Position numbers and translations under genes: made by a program. Positions 33,934-42,599 of a stretch of DNA of 64,000 bases are shown one piece after another. The stretch comes from Acidobacteria bacterium Mor1 (GTDB taxonomy: Bacteria; Acidobacteriota; Polarisedimenticolia; Polarisedimenticolales; Polarisedimenticolaceae), in the NCBI GenBank assembly GCA_001664505.1, contig CP011806.1, positions 3,048,378-3,112,377 on the forward strand. The letters are read 5' to 3'. Every line of letters starts with the position of its first letter. Position 1 is the stretch's first letter. Below the pieces are notes generated by a model. That model was given only the letters and a program-made list of their open reading frames with translations, was not told the DNA's origin and did not search any database.

Positions 33934-34907
33934 TTCCCACCTCCCGACCCGAGCGGCAGCAACGGCAGCACGCCCTTCAAGTCGTCGTCCAGGACGATCT
34001 TGTCCTGGACCTTGGGATAGATGCTGTTCATCGTCTCCAGATAGATCCGGCGACGGGTCACGTCGGGCGAGCGTTTGTACGCTGCCAGCAACGCCTTGAA
34101 CGCCTCGGCATCGCCCTTGGCCCGGTTGACCCGGTCGGTGGCGTAACCCTCGGCCTGCTGGATCGTCTGTTGGGCCTCACCCTGAGCCCGCGGGATCACC
34201 CGGTTGTATTCGGTCTGGGCCTCGTTGATCATGCGCTCCCGCTCCTGCTGGGCCTGGTTGACCTCGTTGAACGCGGGCTTGACCTTGTCCGGCGGGTTGA
34301 CGTCCTGCAGCACGATCTGATCGATCTCGAGACCGGTCTCGTACTGGTTGCAGAGTTCCTGCAGCCGCTGCTCCACCTGGGATGCGATCTCTTCGCGACC
34401 GATGGTCAACACTTCGTTGACGCTGCGATCACCGACGACCTCACGCATCACCGCCTCGTTCATGTCGCGGAAGGTGTCGCCGATGTTGCGCACCTTGAAC
34501 AGGTAGGCGTAGGGATCGGCAACCCGGAACTGCGTGATCCACTCGACCTCGGCGACGTTCAGGTCGCCGGTCAGCATCAGGGATTCCTCGGTCACCCGGC
34601 CGAAGTCCGAGCGCCTTGCGGTCCGCTCGGTGCGAAAGCCGAACTCCTCCTTGAGCTGAACCTGCACCGGGACCTTGACCACCTGCTGGATCGGCCAGGG
34701 CCACTTGAATCGCAAGCCCGGAGGTGCCTCCCTGGCGTACTTGCCGAAGGTCAAGACCACTCCGACCTCCTCGGGCTGCACGGTGAACCACATGGAGAAT
34801 GCGGCTGCGACCAGCACCGCTACCAGAATCAGGATCCCGACGATGCCGACCGGGATCTTCGGGGGGCGCGGCGGGCTCATCCTGACCACGCGGGGTCCGT
34901 CAGACAT
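33930..34907 (-). CDS. hflK: HflK, SPFH-domain subunit of the HflKC complex
   Basis: This 325-aa protein has a short Pro-rich cytoplasmic N-terminus (MSPPRPPKIPV), a membrane helix (VGILILVAVLVAAAFSMWF) and an SPFH domain (VQPEEVGVVLTFGKY, TGDLNVAEVEWITQFRVADP). A coiled-coil tail rich in Gln, Ala and Glu (NQAQQERERMINEAQTEYNRVIPRAQGEAQQTI) follows. It lacks the long Gly-rich N-terminal extension of E. coli HflK. GGAGAGA stands 4 nt before the ATG. It leads the unit hflK-hflC-MobA-like; ftsH is not in this window. Confidence 0.95.
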   Translation of the reverse strand: MSDGPRVVRMSPPRPPKIPVGIVGILILVAVLVAAAFSMWFTVQPEEVGVVLTFGKYAREAPPGLRFKWPWPIQQVVKVPVQVQLKEEFGFRTERTARRSDFGRVTEESLMLTGDLNVAEVEWITQFRVADPYAYLFKVRNIGDTFRDMNEAVMREVVGDRSVNEVLTIGREEIASQVEQRLQELCNQYETGLEIDQIVLQDVNPPDKVKPAFNEVNQAQQERERMINEAQTEYNRVIPRAQGEAQQTIQQAEGYATDRVNRAKGDAEAFKALLAAYKRSPDVTRRRIYLETMNSIYPKVQDKIVLDDDLKGVLPLLPLGSGGGK

Positions 34908-34995
34908 GGATCTCTCCTTAGTTTGGGATGCACGCGCATTCTATACCCGGGACCCTGACGGCCTATTCACGGGCATGGCCGCGATCTTACAGTTC

Positions 34996-35025
34996 TTGTT
35001 GGTAGGCCTACCAGCTTGGTAGGAT
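34996..35025 (+). promoter_or_regulatory. promoter with palindromic operator before DUF3313 lipoprotein gene
   Basis: TTGTTG (34996-35001) and TAGGAT (35020-35025) are separated by 18 bp. The spacer contains the perfect 14-bp palindrome TGGTAGGCCTACCA (35000-35013), and a third half-site TGGTAGG lies at 35017-35023 over the -10. A repressor bound there would block polymerase. The promoter call is inferred from spacing; the palindrome is directly visible. Confidence 0.5.
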
Positions 35026-35046
35026 CGACCGACGCAAGAGGGGGGC

Positions 35047-35769
35047 ATGATGAGGAATTCGGCTTCGATTCCACCTTTCGCTGCGACGCCGGTACACCGC
35101 AGGCCGTCGCGATTGGTGACCTGGCTGACCCTCGTGGCCATTTTCCCCTGGGCGATCCTGCTCGCCGGCTGTTCGGCAAAGCAAGGTCCCACCACCTCGG
35201 GATTCCTCGGCGACTACTCGCAGCTCCGGTCCGGGCCCAAGGACGGTCCGATCCTCGTCTACAGCAGCGGGCCCGATGCACTGGCCCCGTACAAGCGCTT
35301 CATCATCGACCCGGTGCTGGTCTACTTCCACGCCGAGGCCGAGGGGGTCGCCGTCGACCCGACCGAGCTCGCGGAGCTGACCGACTACTTCCACGAGCAG
35401 ATCGTCTCGGAGTTGACCGAGGGGGGCTACGAAGTGGTCGATGCGCCGGGTGATGGCGTGGCCCGGATCCGGGTGGCGCTGACCGACGTGGATCCCGCCT
35501 CACCCGGGAAGAACATCGGAGCCAAGGCCGGCGGCATCGCGACCGGCGTCGGCATCCTGGTTCCGGCGCTGGACGTCGGCCGGGCGGCGATCGAGGTCGA
35601 GCTGGTCGACACCCGGACCTCGGAACGGATCGTCGCCGCCGTCGATCAGGATCGGGGCAAGCGCTTCTTCAACTTCAAGGGCAGCAGCACTCGTTGGGGC
35701 GACGCCAAAGGAGCGTTTCGCGACTGGGCCGGCCAGTTCGTCAAACGGCTGCAGGACCTGCATCGCTGA
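35047..35769 (+). CDS. DUF3313 family lipoprotein
   Basis: The 240-aa protein has a long basic N-terminus, a hydrophobic stretch and a lipobox (ILLAGC), so it should be lipidated and probably sits in the outer membrane. The mature part has the DUF3313 pattern (TSGFLGDYSQLRSGPKDG, YKRFIIDPVLVYF, ELTDYFHEQIVSELTEGGYEVVD) and a Gly-rich hydrophobic middle (IGAKAGGIATGVGILVPALDVG). The function is unknown. The GGGGG before ATG 35047 is a poor ribosome site; ATG 35050 is equally possible. It lies 82 nt before the efflux operon and divergent from hflK. Confidence 0.8.
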   Translation: MMRNSASIPPFAATPVHRRPSRLVTWLTLVAIFPWAILLAGCSAKQGPTTSGFLGDYSQLRSGPKDGPILVYSSGPDALAPYKRFIIDPVLVYFHAEAEGVAVDPTELAELTDYFHEQIVSELTEGGYEVVDAPGDGVARIRVALTDVDPASPGKNIGAKAGGIATGVGILVPALDVGRAAIEVELVDTRTSERIVAAVDQDRGKRFFNFKGSSTRWGDAKGAFRDWAGQFVKRLQDLHR

Positions 35770-35839
35770 CGTTCCGATCTGGCGCCGCAGGCATGCCGGG
35801 TGGCGCAAATCGCCGAGGCCCGGCCATTGCCCGCGGTGT

Positions 35840-35845
35840 TAGCAT
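35840..35845 (+). promoter_or_regulatory. -10-like TAGCAT 6 nt before the TolC-fusion gene
   Basis: TAGCAT (35840-35845) is followed by 6 bases and then ATG 35852, with no ribosome site in between, as expected for a leaderless mRNA. No -35 is evident. Confidence 0.4.
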
Positions 35846-35851
35846 GACGCC

Positions 35852-38266
35852 ATGCGCACCCTAGTTTTGATCGTCGCCATGCTGGCCATGTGCTGGCCGG
35901 CCTCGGGCTTCGCCCAGGAGAACCTGCCGGTCGTTCAGGTCGGTGTCATCTTCGACGGAACCGGCAACGGCCAGGACGTGCTGTTGATCGGTGAGCAGGC
36001 CCGGGCGCTCGCCGCCCTGCGGGAACAGACCCACGCCCTGACCCGCCGCCAGTTCGATGTCCGCTTCGACGAGAAGCACCTGGTCACCGGCGACTGGACG
36101 CTGGAGTCGATTCGCCGGGGCATCGACAAACTGCTGGCCGACCCCGAGGTCGACGTCGTCGTCTCCCTCGGCGCCCTGGCGACCAACGATCTGGTGCGCC
36201 GCGGGCCGATGCCCAAACCGGTGATCTGCGCCTGGGCCATCGATCCCCAGGCCCAGAACCTGCCGCTGGTGCGGGACACCTCGGGCGTCGAGAACATGAC
36301 CTACATCCTGACCCCCAACAGCATCCTGCGGGACCTGGGGAAGTTCCAGGAGGTGCTGCGGCTTTCCCGGGTGCACATCCTGGTCGACGAACTGTTCATC
36401 GAGGGCATTCCGGAGCTCGAGCAATACACCGCGGCCGCCGCGGCGACGCTGGGCATCGAACTGGTCACCATTCCGATCAAGGGCTCGGCGAGCGACGTGC
36501 TGCGACGGCTGCCTGCAGACATCGAGACCGCCTATCTCACACCCGCGATCCGCATGCCCGCCGCCGAGTTCGACAAGCTGATCCAGGGATTCAACCAACG
36601 CAAGATCCCGACCTTCTCGCTGCTGGGTGAGGCGGAGGTTCGCCGGGGCGTGCTCGCCGGCGTCGGCCGCCAGGCCGATCAGCTCCGGGTCGCGCGACGG
36701 CTGGCGCTGAACATCCAGCGGGTGCTGCTCGGGGACAATCCGTCCAAGCTCCCGGTAACCCTCGAAGAGCCCGACGGTCTGATGCTCAACCTGGCCACGG
36801 CCCGGGAGATCGGCGTCTACCCTCGCTGGCGGGTGCTGATCGAGGCGGAGTTGATCAACGACGACCGCACCGAACGGGGTCGCGACGTGAGCATGGCCGA
36901 TGCGGTCCAGGCGGCGGTCACCGCCAACCTCAACCTGACGGCCTTCGACCGCAGCGTCGCCGCAGGACAGGAAACCATCGAGCAGGCGCGCTCGGCCTTC
37001 CGGCCCCAGGCCCAGGCGTCGGTCAGCGGCGTCCAGATCGATCAGGATCGCGCCGCGGCCTCTTTCGGCCAGCAACCGGAACGCACCGGCACCGCGACGG
37101 TCGGCGTCTCGCAGCTGATCTACGGCGATGGCGCCCGGGCCAACCTGAAGATCGCGAGAGAAGGACAGCGCTCCCTGGTCGAGCAGCGGGAAGCGCTGAT
37201 GCTCGACATCGCCCTCGACACCTCGGTTGCGTTCCTCAACGTGCTGCGGGCCGAGACCCTGGAGCGCATTCAGCGGGACAACCTCAAGCTGACCGAATCC
37301 AACCTGGAGTTGGCCCGGCGGCGGGAGCGCATCGGCTCGGCGGGCCCCGCCGACGTCTACCGCTGGGAGAGCCGGCTGGCCAGCGACCGCAGCTCGGTGA
37401 TCACCGCATCGAACCAGACCCGGGCCGCCCGCAACGTGCTCAACCAGCTGATGAACCGGCCCCAGGAAGAACCTTTCCACGCCGTGGTTCCGGACCTCGA
37501 CGACAAGGGCATGTTCCCCGACTACAACCGCATCGAGACCTACGTGGACAACCCCCAGGCCTTTGGCCTGTTCCGGGAGTTCTCGGTGGGAGAGGGCCTG
37601 GACCGGTCGCCGGACCTGCGCGCCCTCGACGCCGCCATCGCAGCCCAGGACCGGGTGCTTCTGGCTGCGCGACGAAGCTTCTGGGCCCCCGAGGTCTCCC
37701 TCTCCGGCGAGGTCTCCGAGCGGTTCGAACAGAGCGGCGCCGGACTACCCATGAGCGGCACCGGGGTCCCCATCGCCGATCGCAACAACTGGAGCATCGG
37801 GCTATCGGCCGCACTCCCGCTCTACGTGGGCGGCGCACGCGATGCCGAGACCCGGCAGGCCCGCGAGACGGTGGCCCAGCTCCGCTTCGAACGGGATCTC
37901 GTGCGACAACAGGTCGAGCTCGGAATCCGCACCGCCCTCTACGACGCGGTCTCGACCTATCAGGCCATCGAACTGACCCGGGAAGCCGCCGATGCGGCGG
38001 ACAAGAACCTTGAGCTGATCGCCGACTCCTACACCCGCGGAGTGGTTCCGGTGATCAACCTGCTGGATGCGCAGAACGCGCAGCTGGTCGCGGCCCAGAG
38101 CGCCGAGAACTCGGTGTTCGACTTCATCATCGACATGATGGAAGTCCAGCGGGCGACCAACAACTTCGACTTCTTCGAATCGGACGAGGAGCGGAAAGCA
38201 TGGTTCCAACGACTCGACGGATTTATCGAGGAACGGGGCGGCACCGTCCCGGGAGCCACCCCGTGA
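35852..38266 (+). CDS. TolC-family outer-membrane efflux protein fused to an N-terminal ABC-type substrate-binding-like domain
   Basis: The protein is 804 aa, far longer than ordinary TolC (about 450-490). After a signal peptide (MRTLVLIVAMLAMCWPASGFAQ), residues about 25-330 look like a two-lobed periplasmic binding fold of the ABC_sub_bind type: VQVGVIFDGTGNGQ, DVVVSLGALATNDLV, TYILTPNSILRDLGKFQEV, and EEPDGLMLNLATAREIGV at the lobe end. Residues about 345-785 are TolC-like: two repeats with long helices (LNLTAFDRSVAAGQETIEQARSAFRPQ, LDIALDTSVAFLNVLRAE) and IGLSAALPLYVGGARDAE. It heads a coupled operon with an adaptor and an RND permease, so it should form the outer-membrane duct. The binding domain could sense or present cargo; that is inference. 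Confidence 0.88.
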   Translation: MRTLVLIVAMLAMCWPASGFAQENLPVVQVGVIFDGTGNGQDVLLIGEQARALAALREQTHALTRRQFDVRFDEKHLVTGDWTLESIRRGIDKLLADPEVDVVVSLGALATNDLVRRGPMPKPVICAWAIDPQAQNLPLVRDTSGVENMTYILTPNSILRDLGKFQEVLRLSRVHILVDELFIEGIPELEQYTAAAAATLGIELVTIPIKGSASDVLRRLPADIETAYLTPAIRMPAAEFDKLIQGFNQRKIPTFSLLGEAEVRRGVLAGVGRQADQLRVARRLALNIQRVLLGDNPSKLPVTLEEPDGLMLNLATAREIGVYPRWRVLIEAELINDDRTERGRDVSMADAVQAAVTANLNLTAFDRSVAAGQETIEQARSAFRPQAQASVSGVQIDQDRAAASFGQQPERTGTATVGVSQLIYGDGARANLKIAREGQRSLVEQREALMLDIALDTSVAFLNVLRAETLERIQRDNLKLTESNLELARRRERIGSAGPADVYRWESRLASDRSSVITASNQTRAARNVLNQLMNRPQEEPFHAVVPDLDDKGMFPDYNRIETYVDNPQAFGLFREFSVGEGLDRSPDLRALDAAIAAQDRVLLAARRSFWAPEVSLSGEVSERFEQSGAGLPMSGTGVPIADRNNWSIGLSAALPLYVGGARDAETRQARETVAQLRFERDLVRQQVELGIRTALYDAVSTYQAIELTREAADAADKNLELIADSYTRGVVPVINLLDAQNAQLVAAQSAENSVFDFIIDMMEVQRATNNFDFFESDEERKAWFQRLDGFIEERGGTVPGATP

Positions 38267-39354
38267 GCCGGCGGTTGACGGCACGGCGGCCCTTCCTCGC
38301 CCTGACGGCACTGTTGATTCTCGGCGGTTGCGCCGAGGAACCGGTGGTGGAAACCGTACTGCGCCCGGTGCGCAGTGAAACGGTGATGGCCACGGGGTCC
38401 GCCCGCAGCCGCACCTTCTCGGGCACCGCCCGGGCCAGCCAGGAAACCGAACTCAGCTTCCGGGTCAACGGCCGTATCGAACGGCTGGCGGTCAAGGTCG
38501 GCGACACCGTGCGCCGCAATCAGCTGATCGCCCGGCTCGAGCCGCGGGATTTCGAGATCGCGGTCAACCAGGCGGAAGCGGCGCTGGCCCAGTCCCAGGC
38601 AACCTTTCGCAACGCCGAGTCGGATCTCGAGCGCATCCGCGGCCTGTGGGAAAACAACAATGCGTCCCAGACCGAACTGGACCAGGCGACCGCCGGCTTC
38701 CAGTCCGCCCGGGCGGCGGTCGACGCGGCCCAGCAGAGCCTGGAGAGCGTGAAGCGTCAGTTGAGCTACTCGGCGCTGCGGGCGCCGGTGGGTGGCTCCA
38801 TCGCGGCGGTCAACGTCGAGGTCAACGAGAACGTGGGCAACGGGCAGGCGATCGTGCTGCTCACCTCGGGCGAGCGTCCCGAGGTCGAGGTCGCGATCCC
38901 CGAGGTGATGATCTCCCAGATCCACAAGGGGGACGCGGTCACCATCGGCTTCGACGCCCTGGAAGGAGAGTTCCCCGGGGTGGTCACCGAGGTCGGTGTG
39001 GCCTCCACCGCCAACGCCACCACCTTCCCGGTCACCGCCCGGCTCGAACGGGAGAACCCGGACATCCGCTTCGGCATGGCGGCCAACGTGACCTTCCGCT
39101 TCAGCGGCGAGGACCGGCAGCGCATCCTGCTGCCGAGCCACGCGGTCGCCGCCGATGACGACGGCTCCTTCGTCTTCGTACTGGAAGCCTCCGGCGAAAC
39201 CGGCGTGGTCCGCCGCCGTGGCGTCGAGGTCGGGCCGCTGACCGCCGACGGCCTGGAGATTCTTTCCGGCGTCGAGGTCGGCGAACAGGTGGTCACCGCC
39301 GGGGTCGCGCGACTGACCGACGGACAGCAGGTCAAGTTGCCGAGACAGTCATGA
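38263..39354 (+). CDS. RND efflux periplasmic adaptor (membrane fusion protein), lipoprotein
   Basis: The protein is 363 aa from GTG 38263, which overlaps the stop of the TolC-like gene (GTGA) and has GGGAGC about 6 nt upstream. A lipobox (LILGGC) places it on the inner membrane facing the periplasm. It has the HlyD_D23-type lipoyl halves (TELSFRVNGRIERLAVKVGDTV and SYSALRAPVGGSIAAVNVEVNENV), a helical hairpin rich in Ala and Gln, a beta-barrel (PEVEVAIPEVMISQIHKGD) and a membrane-proximal domain. It bridges the TolC-like duct and the permease. Confidence 0.93.
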   Translation: MSRRLTARRPFLALTALLILGGCAEEPVVETVLRPVRSETVMATGSARSRTFSGTARASQETELSFRVNGRIERLAVKVGDTVRRNQLIARLEPRDFEIAVNQAEAALAQSQATFRNAESDLERIRGLWENNNASQTELDQATAGFQSARAAVDAAQQSLESVKRQLSYSALRAPVGGSIAAVNVEVNENVGNGQAIVLLTSGERPEVEVAIPEVMISQIHKGDAVTIGFDALEGEFPGVVTEVGVASTANATTFPVTARLERENPDIRFGMAANVTFRFSGEDRQRILLPSHAVAADDDGSFVFVLEASGETGVVRRRGVEVGPLTADGLEILSGVEVGEQVVTAGVARLTDGQQVKLPRQS

Positions 39355-42300
39355 ACCTGACCCAGCTCGCGATCGAGAAGAACCGGATCACCATCATCGC
39401 CCTGGCGGTGGTGTTCTTCGCCGGGATGCAGGCCTACTTCACCCTGCCCCGCAGCGAAGACCCCGGCTTCATCATCCGCACCGCGGTGGTGCAGACCCGG
39501 CTCCCCGGCGCCAGCCCCGCCCGGGTCGAGCAACTGGTCACCGACAAGCTCGAGAAGGCGATCCAGGAGATCCCCGAGCTCGACTTCGTCAACAGCCAGT
39601 CGAAGACCGGCGTATCGATCGTCTTCGCCAACTTCCGCGAAGAGTACAAGAACATGCGCCCGATCTTCGACAACCTGCGGCGCAAGGTCGACCGGGCGCG
39701 GGGGGAGCTCCCCGACGGCGTGATCGGGCCCAGCGTCGACGACGAGTTCGGCGACGTGTTCGGCATCATGGTCGGCATCTCCGGTGACGCCGCCTTTTCC
39801 TACCGCGAGTTGAAGGACATCGCCGACGAGGTCCGTGACGAGCTGCTGCTGATCAACGAGGTGGCCAAGGTCGAGATCTACGGCGACCAGGACGAACGGA
39901 TCTTCGTCGAGTACAACAACGCGCGCCTGTCCGAGCTCGGCATCTCGCCGGGACAGCTCCAAAACATCCTGCAGTCGCAGAACATCATCATTTCCGGCGG
40001 CGACGTCCGTACCGACTACGAGACCTTCGTCATCGAACCCTCGGGCAACTTCGAGACGGTCACCGATCTGGAGCAGACGGTCATTCCGCTCCCCGGCAGT
40101 ACCCAGGTGACCTACCTGCGCGACGTCGCCGAGGTCCAGCGGGGCTACATCGATCCCCCGCGCCAGCGGGTGCGGGTCGACGGGGGCCCGGGGCTGGTCC
40201 TGGCGATCTCGATGCGCGAGGGCGGACGGATCAACGTTCTCGGTGAGGAGGTCAACGCCACCATCGAACGGGTGCGCGGCTTCTACCCGATCGGAATCGA
40301 CTTCAACTACATCCAGTTCCAGCCCGAGGTGGTCGAGCAGGTCGTCGCCAGCTTCGTCGAGAACCTGATCCAGGCGGTGCTGATCGTGGCCGGCGTGATG
40401 CTCCTGTTCCTGGGGCTGCGCACCGGACTGATCGTCTCGAGCCTGATCCCGATGGCGATGGTCGCCGCGATCTTCGTCATGAGCCTCTTCGACATCAGCA
40501 TCGATCAGATGTCGATCGCCTCGCTGATCATCGCCCTGGGCATGCTGGTCGACAACGCCATCGTGATGTCCGAATCGATCATGGTGCAGGTGGGCGAGGG
40601 CAAACCGAAGCTCAAGGCCGCCGTGGACTCGGCCAACGAGCTGCGCATGCCGCTGTTGACCTCGTCGCTGACCACCGCCGCGGCGTTCCTGCCGATCTTC
40701 CTGGCCGAATCGGCGGTCGGCGAATACACCGCCGCGCTGTTCAAGGTGGTGACCATCACCCTGCTCTGCTCCTGGGTGCTGTCGCTGACCATGATCCCGA
40801 TGCTCTGCGTCGCCTTCCTCAAGGTACCGAAGAACCAGGGCGGCACCGACTTCAACACCCGCTTCTACCGCACCTTCCGCTCGATGCTGCTCACCGGGCT
40901 CAAGCAGCCGTTGTTGGCCCTGGCCGGCGTCGTCGTGCTGTTCTTCGTCGCGGTCTTCGGCATGGGCTTCGTCCCGGCGCTGTTCTTCCCCGACAACGAC
41001 CGGGCGACCTTCACCGTCGAGATCGAACTGCCGCTCTACACCCCGATTCACCACACCGAGGAGATCGTGCGGGAGATCGAGGAGCATCTGGAGCGGGAGT
41101 ACAAGGTGGGCCCCGACCGTGAAGAGGGCATCCTCAACTGGAGCACCTTCATCGGCAGCGGCGCACCGCGTTTCATGCTTTCGTACAACCCCGAACAGTC
41201 GGCACCCAACTACGGCGTGATGGTGGTCAACACCACGTCGCGGCCGCTGGTGGACACCTACGCCGAAGAAATCGAGCGCTGGATTCGCGATCGCTACCCC
41301 GACGTGGTGCCGATCGCCCGGGCGCTCTCGTCGGGCCCCTCGAGCTGGCCTCCGGTGGCGATCCGTATCAGCGGCCGGGACACCGAGGAGCTGTTCGCCC
41401 TGGTCGACCAGGTCAAGGGCCGGGTCACCGAAACCGACGGCGCCGTGCTGCTGGGAGACAGCTGGGGATCCCGGGCCAAGAAGCTGTTCGTCGACATCAA
41501 CCAGCCCCGGGCCCGCCGGGCCGGGATCACCAACCAGGACATCGCGATCTCGCTGCAGACCTTCCTCAGCGGCCTGGAGGTCACCGAGTTCCGTGAAGGG
41601 GACGAGCTGATCCCGGTGATGCTGCGCTCGGTCTCCGCCGAACGCCAGGCCCTGGACAAGCTCGAAACGCTGAACGTCTACGCCCAGTCCACCGGCAATT
41701 CGGTTCCGCTGAGCCAGGTCGCCGACATCGACGTGCAGTTCCAGGCGTCTCAGATCCTGCGCCGCGACCGGCTCAAGACGGTGACCGTCGAGGCGGCAAC
41801 CGATCCCGGCTACACCGCGGCCGCGGTCACCGCCCCCCTGGCCGAATGGCTGGCCGAGGAATCGAAGAACTGGCCGCTCGGCTACAAGTACGAGCTCGGC
41901 GGTGAAGATGAGGACTCCGCCGAGGCCAACGCCTCGATCGGCGCCAAGCTGCCCATCGCCGGCCTGATCATCATTCTGTTGCTGGTCGGCCAGTTCAACT
42001 CGGTGCGCCGCCCGGCGATCATCCTGCTGACGATTCCGCTGAGCATCATCGGCGTCACCGCAGGGCTCTTGATCTGGCGGTCCTACTTCGGCTTCATGAC
42101 CCTGCTCGGCATCATCTCGCTGGCCGGGATCGTGATCAACAACGCCATCGTGCTGCTCGACCGCATCCGCATCGAGATCGACGACAACGGACTCACCCCT
42201 CAGCAAGCGATCGTCGAGTCGGCCCAGCGGCGGCTGCGCCCGATCCTGCTGACCACCTGCACCACCCTGGGCGGTCTGATCCCGTTGTGGCTCGGGGGCG

Positions 42301-42443
42301 GCGCAATGTGGGAGCCGATGGCCATCAGCATCATTCACGGCCTGCTCTTCGCCACGGCGTTGACCCTGGGTGTGGTGCCGATTCTCTATTCCCTGTTCTT
42401 CCGGGTCAGCTTCAAGAACTACGCCTACAAACCGGCCAAGTAA
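39351..42443 (+). CDS. RND-family efflux permease (AcrB/HAE-like)
   Basis: This 1030-aa proton-driven inner-membrane transporter has the typical N-terminal helix (NRITIIALAVVFFAGMQAYFTLPR), two large periplasmic loops and two blocks of five-plus membrane helices. One holds SLIIALGMLVDNAIVMSES, the TM4 block with the conserved acidic residue, and the other FMTLLGIISLAGIVINNAIVLLDR. The closing sequence is TLGVVPILYSLFFRV. Length is normal for the family. ATG overlaps the adaptor stop (ATGA). The cargo is unknown; drugs, lipids or metals are possible, and there is no heavy-metal signature that I can see. Confidence 0.94.
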   Translation: MNLTQLAIEKNRITIIALAVVFFAGMQAYFTLPRSEDPGFIIRTAVVQTRLPGASPARVEQLVTDKLEKAIQEIPELDFVNSQSKTGVSIVFANFREEYKNMRPIFDNLRRKVDRARGELPDGVIGPSVDDEFGDVFGIMVGISGDAAFSYRELKDIADEVRDELLLINEVAKVEIYGDQDERIFVEYNNARLSELGISPGQLQNILQSQNIIISGGDVRTDYETFVIEPSGNFETVTDLEQTVIPLPGSTQVTYLRDVAEVQRGYIDPPRQRVRVDGGPGLVLAISMREGGRINVLGEEVNATIERVRGFYPIGIDFNYIQFQPEVVEQVVASFVENLIQAVLIVAGVMLLFLGLRTGLIVSSLIPMAMVAAIFVMSLFDISIDQMSIASLIIALGMLVDNAIVMSESIMVQVGEGKPKLKAAVDSANELRMPLLTSSLTTAAAFLPIFLAESAVGEYTAALFKVVTITLLCSWVLSLTMIPMLCVAFLKVPKNQGGTDFNTRFYRTFRSMLLTGLKQPLLALAGVVVLFFVAVFGMGFVPALFFPDNDRATFTVEIELPLYTPIHHTEEIVREIEEHLEREYKVGPDREEGILNWSTFIGSGAPRFMLSYNPEQSAPNYGVMVVNTTSRPLVDTYAEEIERWIRDRYPDVVPIARALSSGPSSWPPVAIRISGRDTEELFALVDQVKGRVTETDGAVLLGDSWGSRAKKLFVDINQPRARRAGITNQDIAISLQTFLSGLEVTEFREGDELIPVMLRSVSAERQALDKLETLNVYAQSTGNSVPLSQVADIDVQFQASQILRRDRLKTVTVEAATDPGYTAAAVTAPLAEWLAEESKNWPLGYKYELGGEDEDSAEANASIGAKLPIAGLIIILLLVGQFNSVRRPAIILLTIPLSIIGVTAGLLIWRSYFGFMTLLGIISLAGIVINNAIVLLDRIRIEIDDNGLTPQQAIVESAQRRLRPILLTTCTTLGGLIPLWLGGGAMWEPMAISIIHGLLFATALTLGVVPILYSLFFRVSFKNYAYKPAK

Positions 42444-42599
42444 CTCCGCCGGGGAGACCCGGGAACCGATCCGGAAGGCGCCGCCCGGGCGAGCCGCGAA
42501 AGCGGCTTCGGCCTCGGCCTGTCGTGTTATCGTCGCCTCAACGACGGCCGCGGCGCCGGCCGGCTCGACGCCGCCGTCACGCTCCCCCTGGAGGTTGCG

